Source of the DNA: Janibacter endophyticus | GTDB taxonomy: Bacteria > Actinomycetota > Actinomycetes > Actinomycetales > Dermatophilaceae | Assembly: GCF_016888335.1 (NCBI RefSeq) | Contig: NZ_JAFEJG010000004.1 | Coordinates: 1,922,001 to 1,986,000 of the forward strand | Direction: 5' to 3' | Length of the DNA stretch: 64,000 nt | Shown here: positions 47,418-55,582 of the stretch, piece by piece | Layout: every line of letters starts with the position of its first letter | Numbering within the stretch: position 1 is the stretch's first letter | The notes under the pieces: model-generated | The model's input: only the letters and a program-made list of their open reading frames with translations | Told to the model about the DNA's origin: nothing | Databases searched by the model: none | Position numbers and translations under genes: made by a program

Positions 47418-47423
47418 TAGGGT
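47418..47423 (+). promoter_or_regulatory. Probable leaderless -10 of the DUF4190 gene
   Basis: TAGGGT at 47418-47423 is 6 bases from the ATG at 47430, without room for a ribosome binding site. Inferred. Confidence 0.45.
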
Positions 47424-47429
47424 CGGGGC

Positions 47430-47780
47430 ATGACCGAGCCCACCACGCCGATCGCTGGGCCGCCTGCCTCCGGCCCCCCGCCGGCCTACCCCTTCGCCCC
47501 GCTGCCACCCGACCACCCGCAGGCCCTCACGGTCCTCGTCCTCGGGATCCTCGGGGTCTCGATGGTTCCCTTCACCGCGCCGGTCGCGTGGTACCTCGGG
47601 GCCCAGGCGCTCCGGGAGATCGACGCGCAGCCGGGGCGCTACGGCCGCCGCGACTGGGTGAACGTCGGGCGCATCCTCGGGATCGTCGGCACGCTGCTGC
47701 TGGCCTTCGTCGTCGTGATGTTCGTCGGTCTCTTCCTCGTCTGGCTCGCCTCGTTCGCGGCCTTCGCCTCCGGGACGTAG
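47430..47780 (+). CDS. DUF4190-type small membrane protein
   Basis: 116 residues. A proline-rich N-terminus (about 1-30) precedes two hydrophobic stretches, about 33-55 ([21 protein letters not shown]) and 82-108 ([20 protein letters not shown]), separated by the loop [19 protein letters not shown]. This arrangement, with the small-residue G-x3-A-L motif between helices, is that of DUF4190, common in actinobacteria. No function is known. Confidence 0.78.
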   Translation: MTEPTTPIAGPPASGPPPAYPFAPLPPDHPQALTVLVLGILGVSMVPFTAPVAWYLGAQALREIDAQPGRYGRRDWVNVGRILGIVGTLLLAFVVVMFVGLFLVWLASFAAFASGT

Positions 47781-47839
47781 CCGCGCCGGTAGCGTCAGCC
47801 ATGCACCGTCGAGCCCAACCCCTGGCTCGCTGCCGGCAG

Positions 47840-47845
47840 TAGCGT
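47840..47845 (+). promoter_or_regulatory. Probable leaderless -10 of the VOC-hotdog gene
   Basis: TAGCGT at 47840-47845 is 6 bases ahead of the ATG at 47852. Inferred from the pattern shared with other genes here. Confidence 0.45.
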
Positions 47846-47851
47846 GCCCGC

Positions 47852-48778
47852 ATGGAGCAGCGCGCGAACTTCGTCACCCTCGCCGTCGAGGACGTCGACC
47901 GATCGAGGGCCTTCTACGTCGACGGGCTGGGCTGGCAGCCGGTGTTCGAGGCGCCCGGGGAGGTGCTCTTCCTCCCCGTCGGCCACGGGCTCGTGCTGTC
48001 GCTCTGGTCGCGGGCAGGATTCACCGCGGAGGTGGGGGAGCCCAGCACCGGCCTGGCGCCGATCACCTTGGCGCACAACGTCCTCAGCCCGGCGGAGGTC
48101 GACGAGGTGCTGGCCGGGGCAGCCGCCGCGGGCGCCCCGGTCACCCCGGGGGAGCAGCGTGAGTGGGGCGGCTACTCGGGCTACTTCGCCGACCCCGACG
48201 GCTACCGCTGGGAGGTCGCGCACGATCCCTCGCCCCTGGGTGATGATCTCGTGACCCAGAGCCGACGATGGCTGGCCGCCCGCACCCCTTCGCCCGTGGC
48301 CGGGGTGGCACCCGCGGTCCAGGACCACTACCCGGAGGACGCCGCGCACTGCTACGGGTGCGGTGCGCGCAACCCGCAGGGTCACCAGCTGAAGACCCGG
48401 TGGGCGGGGGAGTCCCGGACCGAGACGGTCACCCGCTTCGTCCCCGGCGCCGAGCAGACTGCCATGCCGGGCTACGTCTACGGCGGGCTCGTCGCCTCGG
48501 TCGTCGACTGCTCCGGCACCGGATCGGCCGCGCTCGCGGCGACCCACGCCGCGGGGCGTGACCTCGAGGCCGAGGGTGCCCTGCGGTTCGTCACCGGGAC
48601 CCTCGAGGTCCGCTACGTGCGGCCGACCCCGATGGGGGAGGAGCTCGTGGTCACCGGGCGGATCGAGGAGCTCAAGGGGCGCAAGGTCACCGTCTTGCTC
48701 ACCGTGGAGGCCGCCGGCTCGGTCGTCGCCGAGGGGCGCGTCGTCGCGCTGCAGCTGCCCGACGAGATGCGCGCATGA
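47852..48778 (+). CDS. Fusion of a VOC-fold domain and a hotdog thioesterase-like domain
   Basis: 308 residues in one continuous frame. Residues about 5-125 are a glyoxalase/bleomycin-resistance (VOC) module: [21 protein letters not shown] at the start, a betaalpha-beta repeat with [17 protein letters not shown], and [17 protein letters not shown] with Glu121 as a possible metal ligand. The usual N-terminal ligand His/Gln is replaced by Asn-Phe, so metal binding may be weak. From about 160 on comes a PaaI-type hotdog unit: [14 protein letters not shown] (167-180), [19 protein letters not shown] and [20 protein letters not shown] start inside the second domain is possible but not needed. The combined activity is unknown. 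The stop overlaps the DUF309 gene. Confidence 0.82.
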   Translation: MEQRANFVTLAVEDVDRSRAFYVDGLGWQPVFEAPGEVLFLPVGHGLVLSLWSRAGFTAEVGEPSTGLAPITLAHNVLSPAEVDEVLAGAAAAGAPVTPGEQREWGGYSGYFADPDGYRWEVAHDPSPLGDDLVTQSRRWLAARTPSPVAGVAPAVQDHYPEDAAHCYGCGARNPQGHQLKTRWAGESRTETVTRFVPGAEQTAMPGYVYGGLVASVVDCSGTGSAALAATHAAGRDLEAEGALRFVTGTLEVRYVRPTPMGEELVVTGRIEELKGRKVTVLLTVEAAGSVVAEGRVVALQLPDEMRA

Positions 48779-49182
48779 GGGACCGGGACGACGCTGGACG
48801 GGCCCGCCAGGCGCGTCCTCGAGACGCCCTCGGGCGTCCGTTGCCCTACGGGGCGAAGGGGGTCGAACCGGTGAGCGAGGACCCGTTGCCCCCGCTCGAG
48901 ACGATCGCCGAGGCCCGCCGCCTGCTCGACGAGGGGCGCCCGTTCTCGGCCCACGAGGTGCTCGAGGCCCGGTGGAAGGCGGCACCCGGGGCTGAGCGCG
49001 ACCTGTGGCAGGGGCTCGCGCAGATCTGTGTCGGTCTGACGCATCTCGCACGGGGCAACGAGGTCGGAGGCCGCCGGCTGCTGCAGCGGGGCAGCGACCG
49101 GGTCGAGGAGTACGGCCGGGGGAGCGGGGAGACCTACGGCCTCGACCTCACCGAGGTCCTGCGCTGCGCACGCGCGTCGTGA
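48775..49182 (+). CDS. DUF309 protein
   Basis: 135 residues. After a basic N-terminal extension of about 35 residues comes the DUF309 core: EARRLLDEGRPFSAHEVLEARW (helix with the HEVLE motif) and LWQGLAQICVGLTHLARGN. DUF309 is a small helical family without assigned chemistry. ATGA overlap with the fusion gene upstream suggests one mRNA. The start could be later, since the N-terminus is not typical. Confidence 0.82.
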   Translation: MRDRDDAGRARQARPRDALGRPLPYGAKGVEPVSEDPLPPLETIAEARRLLDEGRPFSAHEVLEARWKAAPGAERDLWQGLAQICVGLTHLARGNEVGGRRLLQRGSDRVEEYGRGSGETYGLDLTEVLRCARAS

Positions 49183-49192
49183 GCGCGACCCG

Positions 49193-49648
49193 TCAGTCCT
49201 CGGCGCGGGGCCGCCCGCGCCGGGCCTTGGTCGCCGAGCGCTGACGTTTCGCCTCGAGCCGGCGCCGCTGGGAGCCCTTCGTCGGCCGGGTCGGGCGGCG
49301 GGCCGGGGGAGGCGGGGCGAGCGCCTCCCGCAGCAGTGCCGCGAGCCGCTCGCGGGCGGCGACCCGGTTGCGCCGCTGCGATCGGTGCTCCGACGCGTCG
49401 ACGGTGAGGGTGGTCCCGACGAGCCGGATCTCGAGCCGGCGCAGCGCTCGCTGACGGTGCGCGTCGGTGAGTGCGGTGCTCGCGGCCAGGTCGAGCGAGA
49501 GCTGCACCCGCGAGTCGGTGGTGTTGACGCCCTGCCCTCCGGGGCCGGAGGCGCGGGAGAAGCGTTCGACGAGGTCCGCCGCGGGGATGACGAGGCCGCC
49601 GGGGATGCCCGGTCCTGGCGGGACCTGGAGGTCTCCGAGGTCAGCCAT
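49193..49648 (-). CDS. arfB: Alternative ribosome-rescue factor ArfB (peptidyl-tRNA hydrolase)
   Basis: 151 residues. ArfB enters stalled ribosomes with a basic tail and hydrolyses the peptidyl-tRNA with its GGQ loop. The GGQ is at 37-39 in SRASGPGGQGVNTTDSRVQL; the tail from about 118 is rich in Arg/Lys (RRPTRPTKGSQRRRLEAK). Overlaps the hydrolase gene upstream on the same strand by eight bases. Confidence 0.93.
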   Translation of the reverse strand: MADLGDLQVPPGPGIPGGLVIPAADLVERFSRASGPGGQGVNTTDSRVQLSLDLAASTALTDAHRQRALRRLEIRLVGTTLTVDASEHRSQRRNRVAARERLAALLREALAPPPPARRPTRPTKGSQRRRLEAKRQRSATKARRGRPRAED

Positions 49649-50408
49649 GACGATCTGTCGAGCGGTCGTCGAGGAGCGCCACGAGCTCTCGCGGGTGCTG
49701 CTGAGGGAGTCCGTGCGCGCCGTCGGGCACCGTGACGAGTCGCCCGCCGCCGGCCTCGGCGAGGTCGCCGCACCAGCGCTCGCTGGACACTCGGTCCTCG
49801 GAGCCGCGGACGACGAGCACCGTGGCCCGGACGCCCTCCATCACCTCGTCGGCGGTGGTGCCGATCTCGCGACGGAATCCGGCGACCACCCGGGGGCTCG
49901 AGCGCACGTAGTCGTAGGCCGCTTGCACCAGGACGCGGGGGGCCTCCTGCGGGACTCCGGCGGCGAGGGCGCCGACATGCTCGCGCAGCCGCGGCATGCG
50001 GGGGTCCGGCGAGGGCGACACGAGCGTGACGGCGCGCACCAGCTCCGGGCGGGCAGCAGCGAGCCGGGCGGCTGTGAGCGCACCGAGCGAGTGGCCGACG
50101 AGGTCGAGCCCCGGCAGCTGGAGATGGTCCAGCCAGGCAGCGAGGTGGCGGGCCTGGGCACCGGCGCTCATGCCGCCCCGGAGGCGGGCGCTGCGACCGG
50201 CGCCCGGAGGATCGACGACCATGACGTCCCGATCCGTCGGGAGGGCGTCGAGCACCCAGCGGTATGCCTGCCAGGACATCGACAGCCCGGGCACGAGCAC
50301 GAGCGGGACGCGCGAGGTGGCGACATCGGCGTGACGCTCCACCCAGGCGGTCCGCAGCCCACCGACGCGCTCGCGTCGGTGCTCGATCGTGGCCGATGGC
50401 TGTCGCAC
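49641..50408 (-). CDS. Alpha/beta-hydrolase
   Basis: 255 residues from GTG at 50408, where the coding character begins; the frame continues to 50654 but crosses the gene-free dif region. Oxyanion region VPLVLVPGLSMSWQAYRWV, nucleophile elbow VGHSLGALTAARLA with its serine, acid near VRGSEDRVSS and the catalytic His in VPDGAHGLPQQHP. Substrate unknown; could be a lipase, esterase or peroxidase relative. Minus-strand CACACT 6 bases from the GTG may be a leaderless -10. Confidence 0.82.
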   Translation of the reverse strand: MRQPSATIEHRRERVGGLRTAWVERHADVATSRVPLVLVPGLSMSWQAYRWVLDALPTDRDVMVVDPPGAGRSARLRGGMSAGAQARHLAAWLDHLQLPGLDLVGHSLGALTAARLAAARPELVRAVTLVSPSPDPRMPRLREHVGALAAGVPQEAPRVLVQAAYDYVRSSPRVVAGFRREIGTTADEVMEGVRATVLVVRGSEDRVSSERWCGDLAEAGGGRLVTVPDGAHGLPQQHPRELVALLDDRSTDRHG

Positions 50409-50845
50409 GCTCGGGAGTGTGGCACGACGGCGGAGGGGGGAGCGGCCGTGACCTGTCCACCCGGGATCCCGATCTCGGACTGGGATCGTCACGCTTCGAG
50501 CTCGCCGTGACGTCTCGTGGGCTCTGACCGCGGCATGGGCGTGCTTGGGCCGGGAAACCCCGACGTGGCCGACAAAGCTGGGGTGGACCGCGAAGTATCC
50601 AGGCCGCGAAGCGGTTTCCTGGTCAAGTGCGGTTTTCCCGGCCGGGCGCTGCATGAGCCCGTGTTGTCAAGGTCGGCCGGGCTTCCTGGACACGACACTG
50701 TCATCGGCAGAGGCATATCGCGGTCGGTGCTCGACGCCCGGTTCGATCCACTGAACCACAGGGGGGGAAGTGGGACGAAACGCCACCGTCGCTGCCCAGG
50801 TGGGGGGAGCGAGCGGTCGATCAAGCACCGGTCCACCACCCCTTC
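50409..50845. other. Gene-free stretch left of dif
   Basis: Apart from the inverted-repeat element at 50548-50643, this stretch of 437 bases has no frame with coding character. The open frames crossing it on both strands lack codon bias, ribosome binding sites and recognisable domains. The base composition is locally less GC-rich than the genes. Confidence 0.55.
50548..50643. repeat. Structured inverted-repeat element next to dif
   Basis: A perfect 10-bp inverted repeat, GGCCGGGAAA at 50548-50557 and TTTCCCGGCC at 50634-50643, encloses 76 bases. Inside it, CCAGG (50599-50603) and CCGC (50604-50607) pair with GCGG (50611-50614) and CCTGG (50618-50622) around GAA, with a TTT bulge. This 96-base unit lies in the 437-base gene-free stretch between the hydrolase start and dif. 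It could be a non-coding RNA, a repeat element or a protein-binding site. I cannot tell whether copies exist elsewhere. Confidence 0.5.
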
Positions 50846-50873
50846 ACCTGACATAATGTCGATTATCGGCACA
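50846..50873 (-). other. dif: Chromosomal dif site (XerC/XerD recombination)
   Basis: 28 bases read on the plus strand as ACCTGACATAA (XerD arm), TGTCGA (centre), TTATCGGCACA (XerC arm). On the minus strand this matches the actinobacterial dif consensus core CCGATAAT-NN-ACATTATGTCA completely, with three mismatches at the outer bases by my alignment, and it keeps the TTATGT half of Escherichia coli dif. It is the most AT-rich spot of the neighbourhood and lies between genes. xerD is at 16738-17694, and gene orientation changes here. Confidence 0.9.
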
Positions 50874-50906
50874 ACGTGGATCGGTCAGGCGGGGCGCGAG
50901 AGCGGC

Positions 50907-51239
50907 CTACGCCTTGCGCAGCCGCCGGGCCTCGACCTCGTAGCGGCTCACCGCCCCACCGGGCGTCCGGAAGAACCGCCGGCGCAGCGCCCCCTGGACC
51001 TCGGCGCGGTCGCCGTCGCCCAGACGCTGCGCCGAGCGACGAGCGCCGGCGGACCAGCACGCGACGTCGATCGTGTCGACCGGCTCGCCCCGGCGACGAG
51101 ACGTGACGAGCCGGAAGGTGACGAGGGCGTCGCCGCTGGGCAGCTCCTTCTCCTCGGGGTCTCCGCTGACCCGGCCCACGAGGTGCACCTCGTTGACGTC
51201 CTCCCCCTCGTCGGCCGCAGACCGTGGTTTGGTTGACAT
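50907..51239 (-). CDS. SSB-like single-stranded DNA-binding protein, short form
   Basis: 110 residues from ATG with GGGAGA upstream. The OB-fold of SSB is visible: VNEVHLVGRVSGDPEEKELPSG, ALVTFRLVTSRR, VDTIDVACWSAGARRSAQRLG and AEVQGALRRRFFR. The acidic C-terminal tip that recruits partners in SSB (DDDIPF type) is absent; the protein ends in basic RRLRKA. It is therefore a paralogue, similar to the second SSB of actinobacteria. Its 3' end is 34 bases from dif. Confidence 0.83.
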   Translation of the reverse strand: MSTKPRSAADEGEDVNEVHLVGRVSGDPEEKELPSGDALVTFRLVTSRRRGEPVDTIDVACWSAGARRSAQRLGDGDRAEVQGALRRRFFRTPGGAVSRYEVEARRLRKA

Positions 51240-51371
51240 AACATCTCCCTCTCGTGTCGTTCTGCCAGACGATCCCCGGGCGGTCGTGCTCTCGGTACCC
51301 GACGAGGCGCACCTGTGGGCGACGCGTGACGAGGGCGCCCACCTGTGGATCCCGGGTGGCACGATGGCCCG

Positions 51372-52532
51372 GTGCAGTGCGACTACTTCGATGCCGGCGC
51401 GTGCCGCTCCTGCACCCTCATGGGCGTCCCGTACGCCGACCAGCTCGCCGCGAAGCAGGCCCATGTCGCCCAGCGCCTCGCCGAGGTCGCCCCGGAGCTC
51501 ACCTGGGAGACTCCCTTCGCCTCCTCCGAGGACGGCTTCCGCAACAAGGCCAAGCTCGTCGTCGGCGGACGCCCGGGTGACATCACCCTGGGCATCCTTG
51601 ACGACGACGGGCGAGGGGTCGACCTCCGGTCGTGCGGCCTCTACTCCCCCGAGCTGGCGCGCTCTTTCGCCCCGGTCAAGGCCTGGCTGGACCGTCTCCA
51701 GGTCCCGCCGTACGACGTCCCACGCCGCCGCGGCGAGATCAAGCACGTCCTCGTCACGGTCAACCCGCGCGGCGAGCTCATGGTCCGCCTCGTCCTGCGC
51801 ACGGACCGTCACCTCGAGCGGCTCCGGTCCGACCTGCCCCGCCTGCAGGCGGCCCTGCCGAGCCTGAGGGTGCTCAGCGTCAACCTCCAGCCGGAGCACA
51901 AGGCGGTCATCGAGGGAGCCGTCGAGGAGGTGGTCACCGAGCACGACCACCTCGTCATGGACGTCGCCGGCCTGCCGCTCCGGCTCCGCCCCCACAGCTT
52001 CTTCCAGACGAGCACACGTGCCGCCGAGGCCCTCTACGAGAGCGCCGGGCGCTGGATCCGTGACGTGGCACCCGCCTCGGTCCTCGACCTCTACTGCGGG
52101 GTCGGGGGCTTCGCCCTGACCGCCGCCGGGTCGACGAGGGGGATGCCGGTCCACGGCATCGAGATCGCGCAGGAGGCCGTCGTGGCCGCCCGCCAGGCGG
52201 CGGCAGACCTTGACCTCGACGTGAGGTTCACCGTCGGCGACGCGTCCGGAGCGGTCCCCACGGCCGATCTCGTGATCGTCAACCCGCCACGTCGCGGGAT
52301 CGGCCCCCTCGCCGAGACCCTCGAGGCCGGTGACGCCCGGTGGATCATCTACTCGAGCTGCAACGTCGAGTCCCTCGCCCGCGACCTCGAGCAGATGTCG
52401 TCGTGGCGACCGGTGCGCGCGCGCCTCGTCGACATGTTCCCGCAGACCGACCACCACGAGGTTATCGTGCTGCTCGAGCGCGGAGCAGAGCCGCCAAGCC
52501 CTTCAAGAATGGACGTGAACGGCGTATCGTGA
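51372..52532 (+). CDS. rlmC: 23S rRNA (uracil-C5) methyltransferase, RlmC-type
   Basis: 386 residues from GTG at 51372 (V)QCDYFDAGACRSC. RlmC/RlmD/TrmA-family enzymes methylate uridine C5 with SAM. Fe-S cysteines Cys3, Cys11, Cys14 and one near 91 (LRSCGLY) are present; SAM motif LDLYCGVGGFALTAAG; NPPRRG; catalytic Cys in IIYSSCNVESLARDL. It lacks a TRAM domain, as RlmC does. A CACGAT 7 bases before the start may be a leaderless -10. Which 23S position is modified is inferred from family. Confidence 0.9.
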   Translation: MQCDYFDAGACRSCTLMGVPYADQLAAKQAHVAQRLAEVAPELTWETPFASSEDGFRNKAKLVVGGRPGDITLGILDDDGRGVDLRSCGLYSPELARSFAPVKAWLDRLQVPPYDVPRRRGEIKHVLVTVNPRGELMVRLVLRTDRHLERLRSDLPRLQAALPSLRVLSVNLQPEHKAVIEGAVEEVVTEHDHLVMDVAGLPLRLRPHSFFQTSTRAAEALYESAGRWIRDVAPASVLDLYCGVGGFALTAAGSTRGMPVHGIEIAQEAVVAARQAAADLDLDVRFTVGDASGAVPTADLVIVNPPRRGIGPLAETLEAGDARWIIYSSCNVESLARDLEQMSSWRPVRARLVDMFPQTDHHEVIVLLERGAEPPSPSRMDVNGVS

Positions 52533-52588
52533 CCGATGGCCGGACCGGCTGCTCGTCGATTGTCAAGAGGACACACCAGGTGGGGACC

Positions 52589-53917
52589 ATGTTGTTGCGC
52601 AGGGCGCAGGGCGCCCTGGCCCTGGCCGCCGCCGGAGCACTCTTCCTGCCCACCGCGGCTGCGGAGCCGCTCCCCTCCCCCAGCGACCCCGGCGCCAGCG
52701 CCACGGCCCAGCCCACCTCCCCGGGCGACCCCACCCCGACCGGGGGCACCGACCCCTTCGTCTACACGGGTCCGGCCGCCCAGCCCTACGCGTCCCTCTC
52801 CCCCGAGGAGGTCGCGGCCCAGGTCGACGAGGCGAACGCCCTCGCCGAGCGGATCCTGGCCAACAACCAGGAGATCTCGGCGCTCGTCAAGGAGCTCCAG
52901 AAGCACTCCGAGCGGGCCAACACCCTCCTCCAGCGGTACTCGACGGCCAGGCAGAAGCACGACGAGGCCGAGGAGGAGGCGAAGGAGGCCCGCCGCGCCG
53001 CCGAGGCCCTGAAGAACCGCCTCGCGGCGGGGCGCAAGGACCTCAGGGACTGGGCCTTCGGCACCTTCACCGAGGCCGGCGGCTACTCCGACACGCTCGC
53101 CTTCCTCAACATCATGACGAAGCAGCCGGCCCAGGCCGGCGACTCCGCCGGTGACCTCACCTATCTCACCGACGAGCGCATCCACACCGTCGACCTCGTC
53201 CGTGAGGAGACCGAGGAGCAGGCGGCGCTCGCCCGCAGGGCCGAGCAGGCCGAGGAGCGCGCCGCGGCGGAGAAGGCGAAGGCCGACACGGCGCGCAAGG
53301 AGCTCGATGCGGTCATCAAGGACCGCAAGGCCAAGCTGGAGACGCTGCGCAAGGACTACACCGACGAGCTCCAGGCCGCCGGGCCGCTCGTCCAGGCGCT
53401 CTTCGGCGTCACCGGCTCGGATGCCGAGCAGGCGCAGTCCGCGCTCATGGAGGCGATGGAGAAGGCCGGCCAGGACGTCAGCTCCTTCGAGGGCGGGCGG
53501 CCGTGCTCGGACAACGAGGCGTCCTACCCCAACGGCCAGCTGCCCCCCGGCGCGCTGTGCCCGCTCATCGGTGGTGCCGGCGAGGCCCTCCGGCCGCGGG
53601 CCGCCGCCGCCTTCAACACGATGTCCACGGCCTACGCGCGCGACACCGGACAGACCATCTGCATCACCGACAGCTACCGCTCGTACGCCGAGCAGGTCAT
53701 CGTCAAGCAGCAGCGCGGTGGCTGGGCCGCGGCTCCCGGAACCTCCAACCACGGCCTCGGCCTGGCGCTCGACCTCTGCGGCGGCATCAACAGCTTCGGC
53801 ACCGCGGCGCACGCCTGGATGCAGCAGAACGCCCCGCTCTACGGCTGGTTCCACCCGACCTGGGCCCAGGCCGGTGGCTCGCTGCCCGAGCCGTGGCACT
53901 GGGAGTTCGCCGGCTGA
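52589..53917 (+). CDS. Secreted D-alanyl-D-alanine carboxypeptidase of the VanY (M15B) family with coiled coil
   Basis: 442 residues from ATG at 52589 behind GGTGGGG. Signal peptide about 1-25 (LLRRAQGALALAAAGALFLPTAAA), Pro/Ser/Thr linker to about 55, long coiled coil about 70-275 (NNQEISALVKELQKHSERAN, AARRAEQAEERAA), and C-terminal M15B peptidase about 300-442. Zinc ligands are His388 and Asp395 in SNHGLGLALDLCGG and His437 in WHWEF. It should trim D-Ala from peptidoglycan stems outside the cell; the coiled coil recalls NlpC/P60 or RipA-type regulators that hold enzymes near the divisome. Specificity is inferred. Confidence 0.88.
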   Translation: MLLRRAQGALALAAAGALFLPTAAAEPLPSPSDPGASATAQPTSPGDPTPTGGTDPFVYTGPAAQPYASLSPEEVAAQVDEANALAERILANNQEISALVKELQKHSERANTLLQRYSTARQKHDEAEEEAKEARRAAEALKNRLAAGRKDLRDWAFGTFTEAGGYSDTLAFLNIMTKQPAQAGDSAGDLTYLTDERIHTVDLVREETEEQAALARRAEQAEERAAAEKAKADTARKELDAVIKDRKAKLETLRKDYTDELQAAGPLVQALFGVTGSDAEQAQSALMEAMEKAGQDVSSFEGGRPCSDNEASYPNGQLPPGALCPLIGGAGEALRPRAAAAFNTMSTAYARDTGQTICITDSYRSYAEQVIVKQQRGGWAAAPGTSNHGLGLALDLCGGINSFGTAAHAWMQQNAPLYGWFHPTWAQAGGSLPEPWHWEFAG

Positions 53918-53938
53918 CGCCGGCCCTCCCAGCCCGGG

Positions 53939-55330
53939 TCAGCCGATCCGCTGCTCCTCGTGGCCCTTCACGGGGATGAGCACGAGCAGGCCGGCGAGCA
54001 GGATGAGCGCGATGCCGAGGATGCCCCAGTACTGCGTGTTCTCCTCACCGGTGATCACCGCGCCGAGGGCGATGAAGGCGGCGAAGGCCAGCGGGCTGAG
54101 GAAGGAGATCGCGCGACCGGTCGTCGCGTAGAGACCGAAGATCTCGCCCGCCTTGCCCTCCGGGATGAGCCGCGCGAGGAAGCTGCGGGACGCGGCCTGC
54201 GCCGGGCCGACGAAGGCCGTCATCACGAGGCCGAGGCTCCAGAAGACCGGCTTGCCGCCGTCGTGGAAGACGAAGATCAGCATGCCGACGACCATGAGGA
54301 AGACGAGGCTGATGATGATGACGCGCTTCGGCCCGATCCGGTCGTCGAGCATCCCCATCGCCATGGTGCTCAGCCCCGCGACGATGTTCGCGACGGCCCC
54401 GAAGATGATCACCTCGCCGGCGCTCAGGCCGAAGGTCCCCGCGGCGAGCACGGCACCGAAGGCGAAGACACCCGCGAGCCCGTCCCGGAAGAGCGCCGAG
54501 GCCATGAGGAAGTACACGGTGTGCCGGGAGGTGCCCCACAGCGCCTTGATCGAGGCGAAGAGCAGCCGGTAGGAGTCGACCACCCCGACACGCGGAGCCT
54601 TCTCGCGCGGGGCGTCCTTGAGCGCGAGGAAGGCCGGGATGGTGAAGAGCGCGATCCACAGGCCGCACACGAGCATCGAGACGCGGATGTGCATCCCGCC
54701 GTCGTCGGTCACGCCGAAGAGCCCCGCGGCACCGGGCCCGTCGGCGCTGGCCGGCGCGATGAAGGCGAAGTTGAGCAGCAGCAGCACGACGATGCCGCCG
54801 AGGTAGCCCATCCCCCAGCCGAAGCCCGAGACGCGGCCGACGTTGGCCGGCGTCGCCACCTGCTCGATCGTCGCGTTGTACGTCACGCCGGCGATCTCGG
54901 AGATGATCGAGCCGACCCCGAGCAGGACGAGCCCGAGGACGAGGTACTCCGGCTCGGGCTTGACGAAGAAGAGGGCCGCAGCGAGCAGGGCCATGAGCCA
55001 GGTCTGCCAGCGCAGGTTGCGCACCGTCCGGCCGGTGCGGTCGGAGTTCTGGCCGAGGACCGGTGCGAGCACCGCGACGAGGAGCCCGGAGAGACCGGTC
55101 GCGATCGCCAGGGCCGTCGAGGTGGCGTTGGTGTCGCCGAAGGACGAGCTCGTGATGTACACCGCGAAGACGAAGGTGATGATCACCGTGTTGTACGGCT
55201 GGCTCCCCCAGTCCCACATCGCCCACGAGAGGACCTTCTTGCGGCTGGTGTCGGCCGGTCCGTGCTCCAGCGCCGAGCCGACGGGCGCGAGCGGGAGGTC
55301 GACGGGGGCGGCGTTGCTCTCGTGCGTCAC
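53939..55330 (-). CDS. MFS transporter of the UMF1/Atg22-like family
   Basis: 463 residues, GTG 55330. About twelve hydrophobic helices; start DTSRKKVLSWAMWDWGSQPYN, the UMF1 signature (A-x2-D-W-x-S-x-Y), then the inner loop SDRTGRTVR and RLIPEGKAGEIFGLYATTGRA near 400. UMF1 proteins are related to yeast vacuolar amino-acid exporter Atg22, but bacterial substrates are not known. Divergent from rbpA across 252 bases and convergent with the VanY gene across 21 bases. Confidence 0.85.
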   Translation of the reverse strand: MTHESNAAPVDLPLAPVGSALEHGPADTSRKKVLSWAMWDWGSQPYNTVIITFVFAVYITSSSFGDTNATSTALAIATGLSGLLVAVLAPVLGQNSDRTGRTVRNLRWQTWLMALLAAALFFVKPEPEYLVLGLVLLGVGSIISEIAGVTYNATIEQVATPANVGRVSGFGWGMGYLGGIVVLLLLNFAFIAPASADGPGAAGLFGVTDDGGMHIRVSMLVCGLWIALFTIPAFLALKDAPREKAPRVGVVDSYRLLFASIKALWGTSRHTVYFLMASALFRDGLAGVFAFGAVLAAGTFGLSAGEVIIFGAVANIVAGLSTMAMGMLDDRIGPKRVIIISLVFLMVVGMLIFVFHDGGKPVFWSLGLVMTAFVGPAQAASRSFLARLIPEGKAGEIFGLYATTGRAISFLSPLAFAAFIALGAVITGEENTQYWGILGIALILLAGLLVLIPVKGHEEQRIG

Positions 55331-55491
55331 ACCGGGACCGTATCGTCGGCGACGCCGCCGATGTGCGCGACACGGTGCATTGCCGCTAACCTGATGGTTT
55401 GCCGACGCCGCGGGCCCCGCGGAGCGCACCGAGCATCACTGTCGATGTGACCTGCATCGCGGACGCAGCAGATCGCACCCGCCAGAGCGTC

Positions 55492-55518
55492 GGAACAAGA
55501 GAGCGCCTACCAGCGTTG
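55492..55518 (+). promoter_or_regulatory. SigR/SigH-type promoter of rbpA
   Basis: GGAAC at 55492-55496 and GTTG at 55515-55518 are separated by 18 bases. Consensus of the thiol-stress sigma factors is GGAA(T/C)-N18-19-GTT. Start would be near 55525, 58 bases before the ATG with GAGGAG at 55570-55575. rbpA is a known SigR target in Streptomyces. TAACCT at about 55386-55391 could be a second, vegetative -10. Nothing else stands out in the 252-base gap. Confidence 0.7.
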
Positions 55519-55582
55519 TCATCACTGGTGCCCATGTCCACGGCAGGACAGGCACCGACCCAGACGATCGAGGAGTATCGAC

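Noticed and set aside
50489-51236. Open frames across the dif region on both strands (for example 127 and 239 residues)
   Set aside because: They lack coding bias, ribosome binding sites and known domains, and cross dif and the folded element. High GC makes such frames common.
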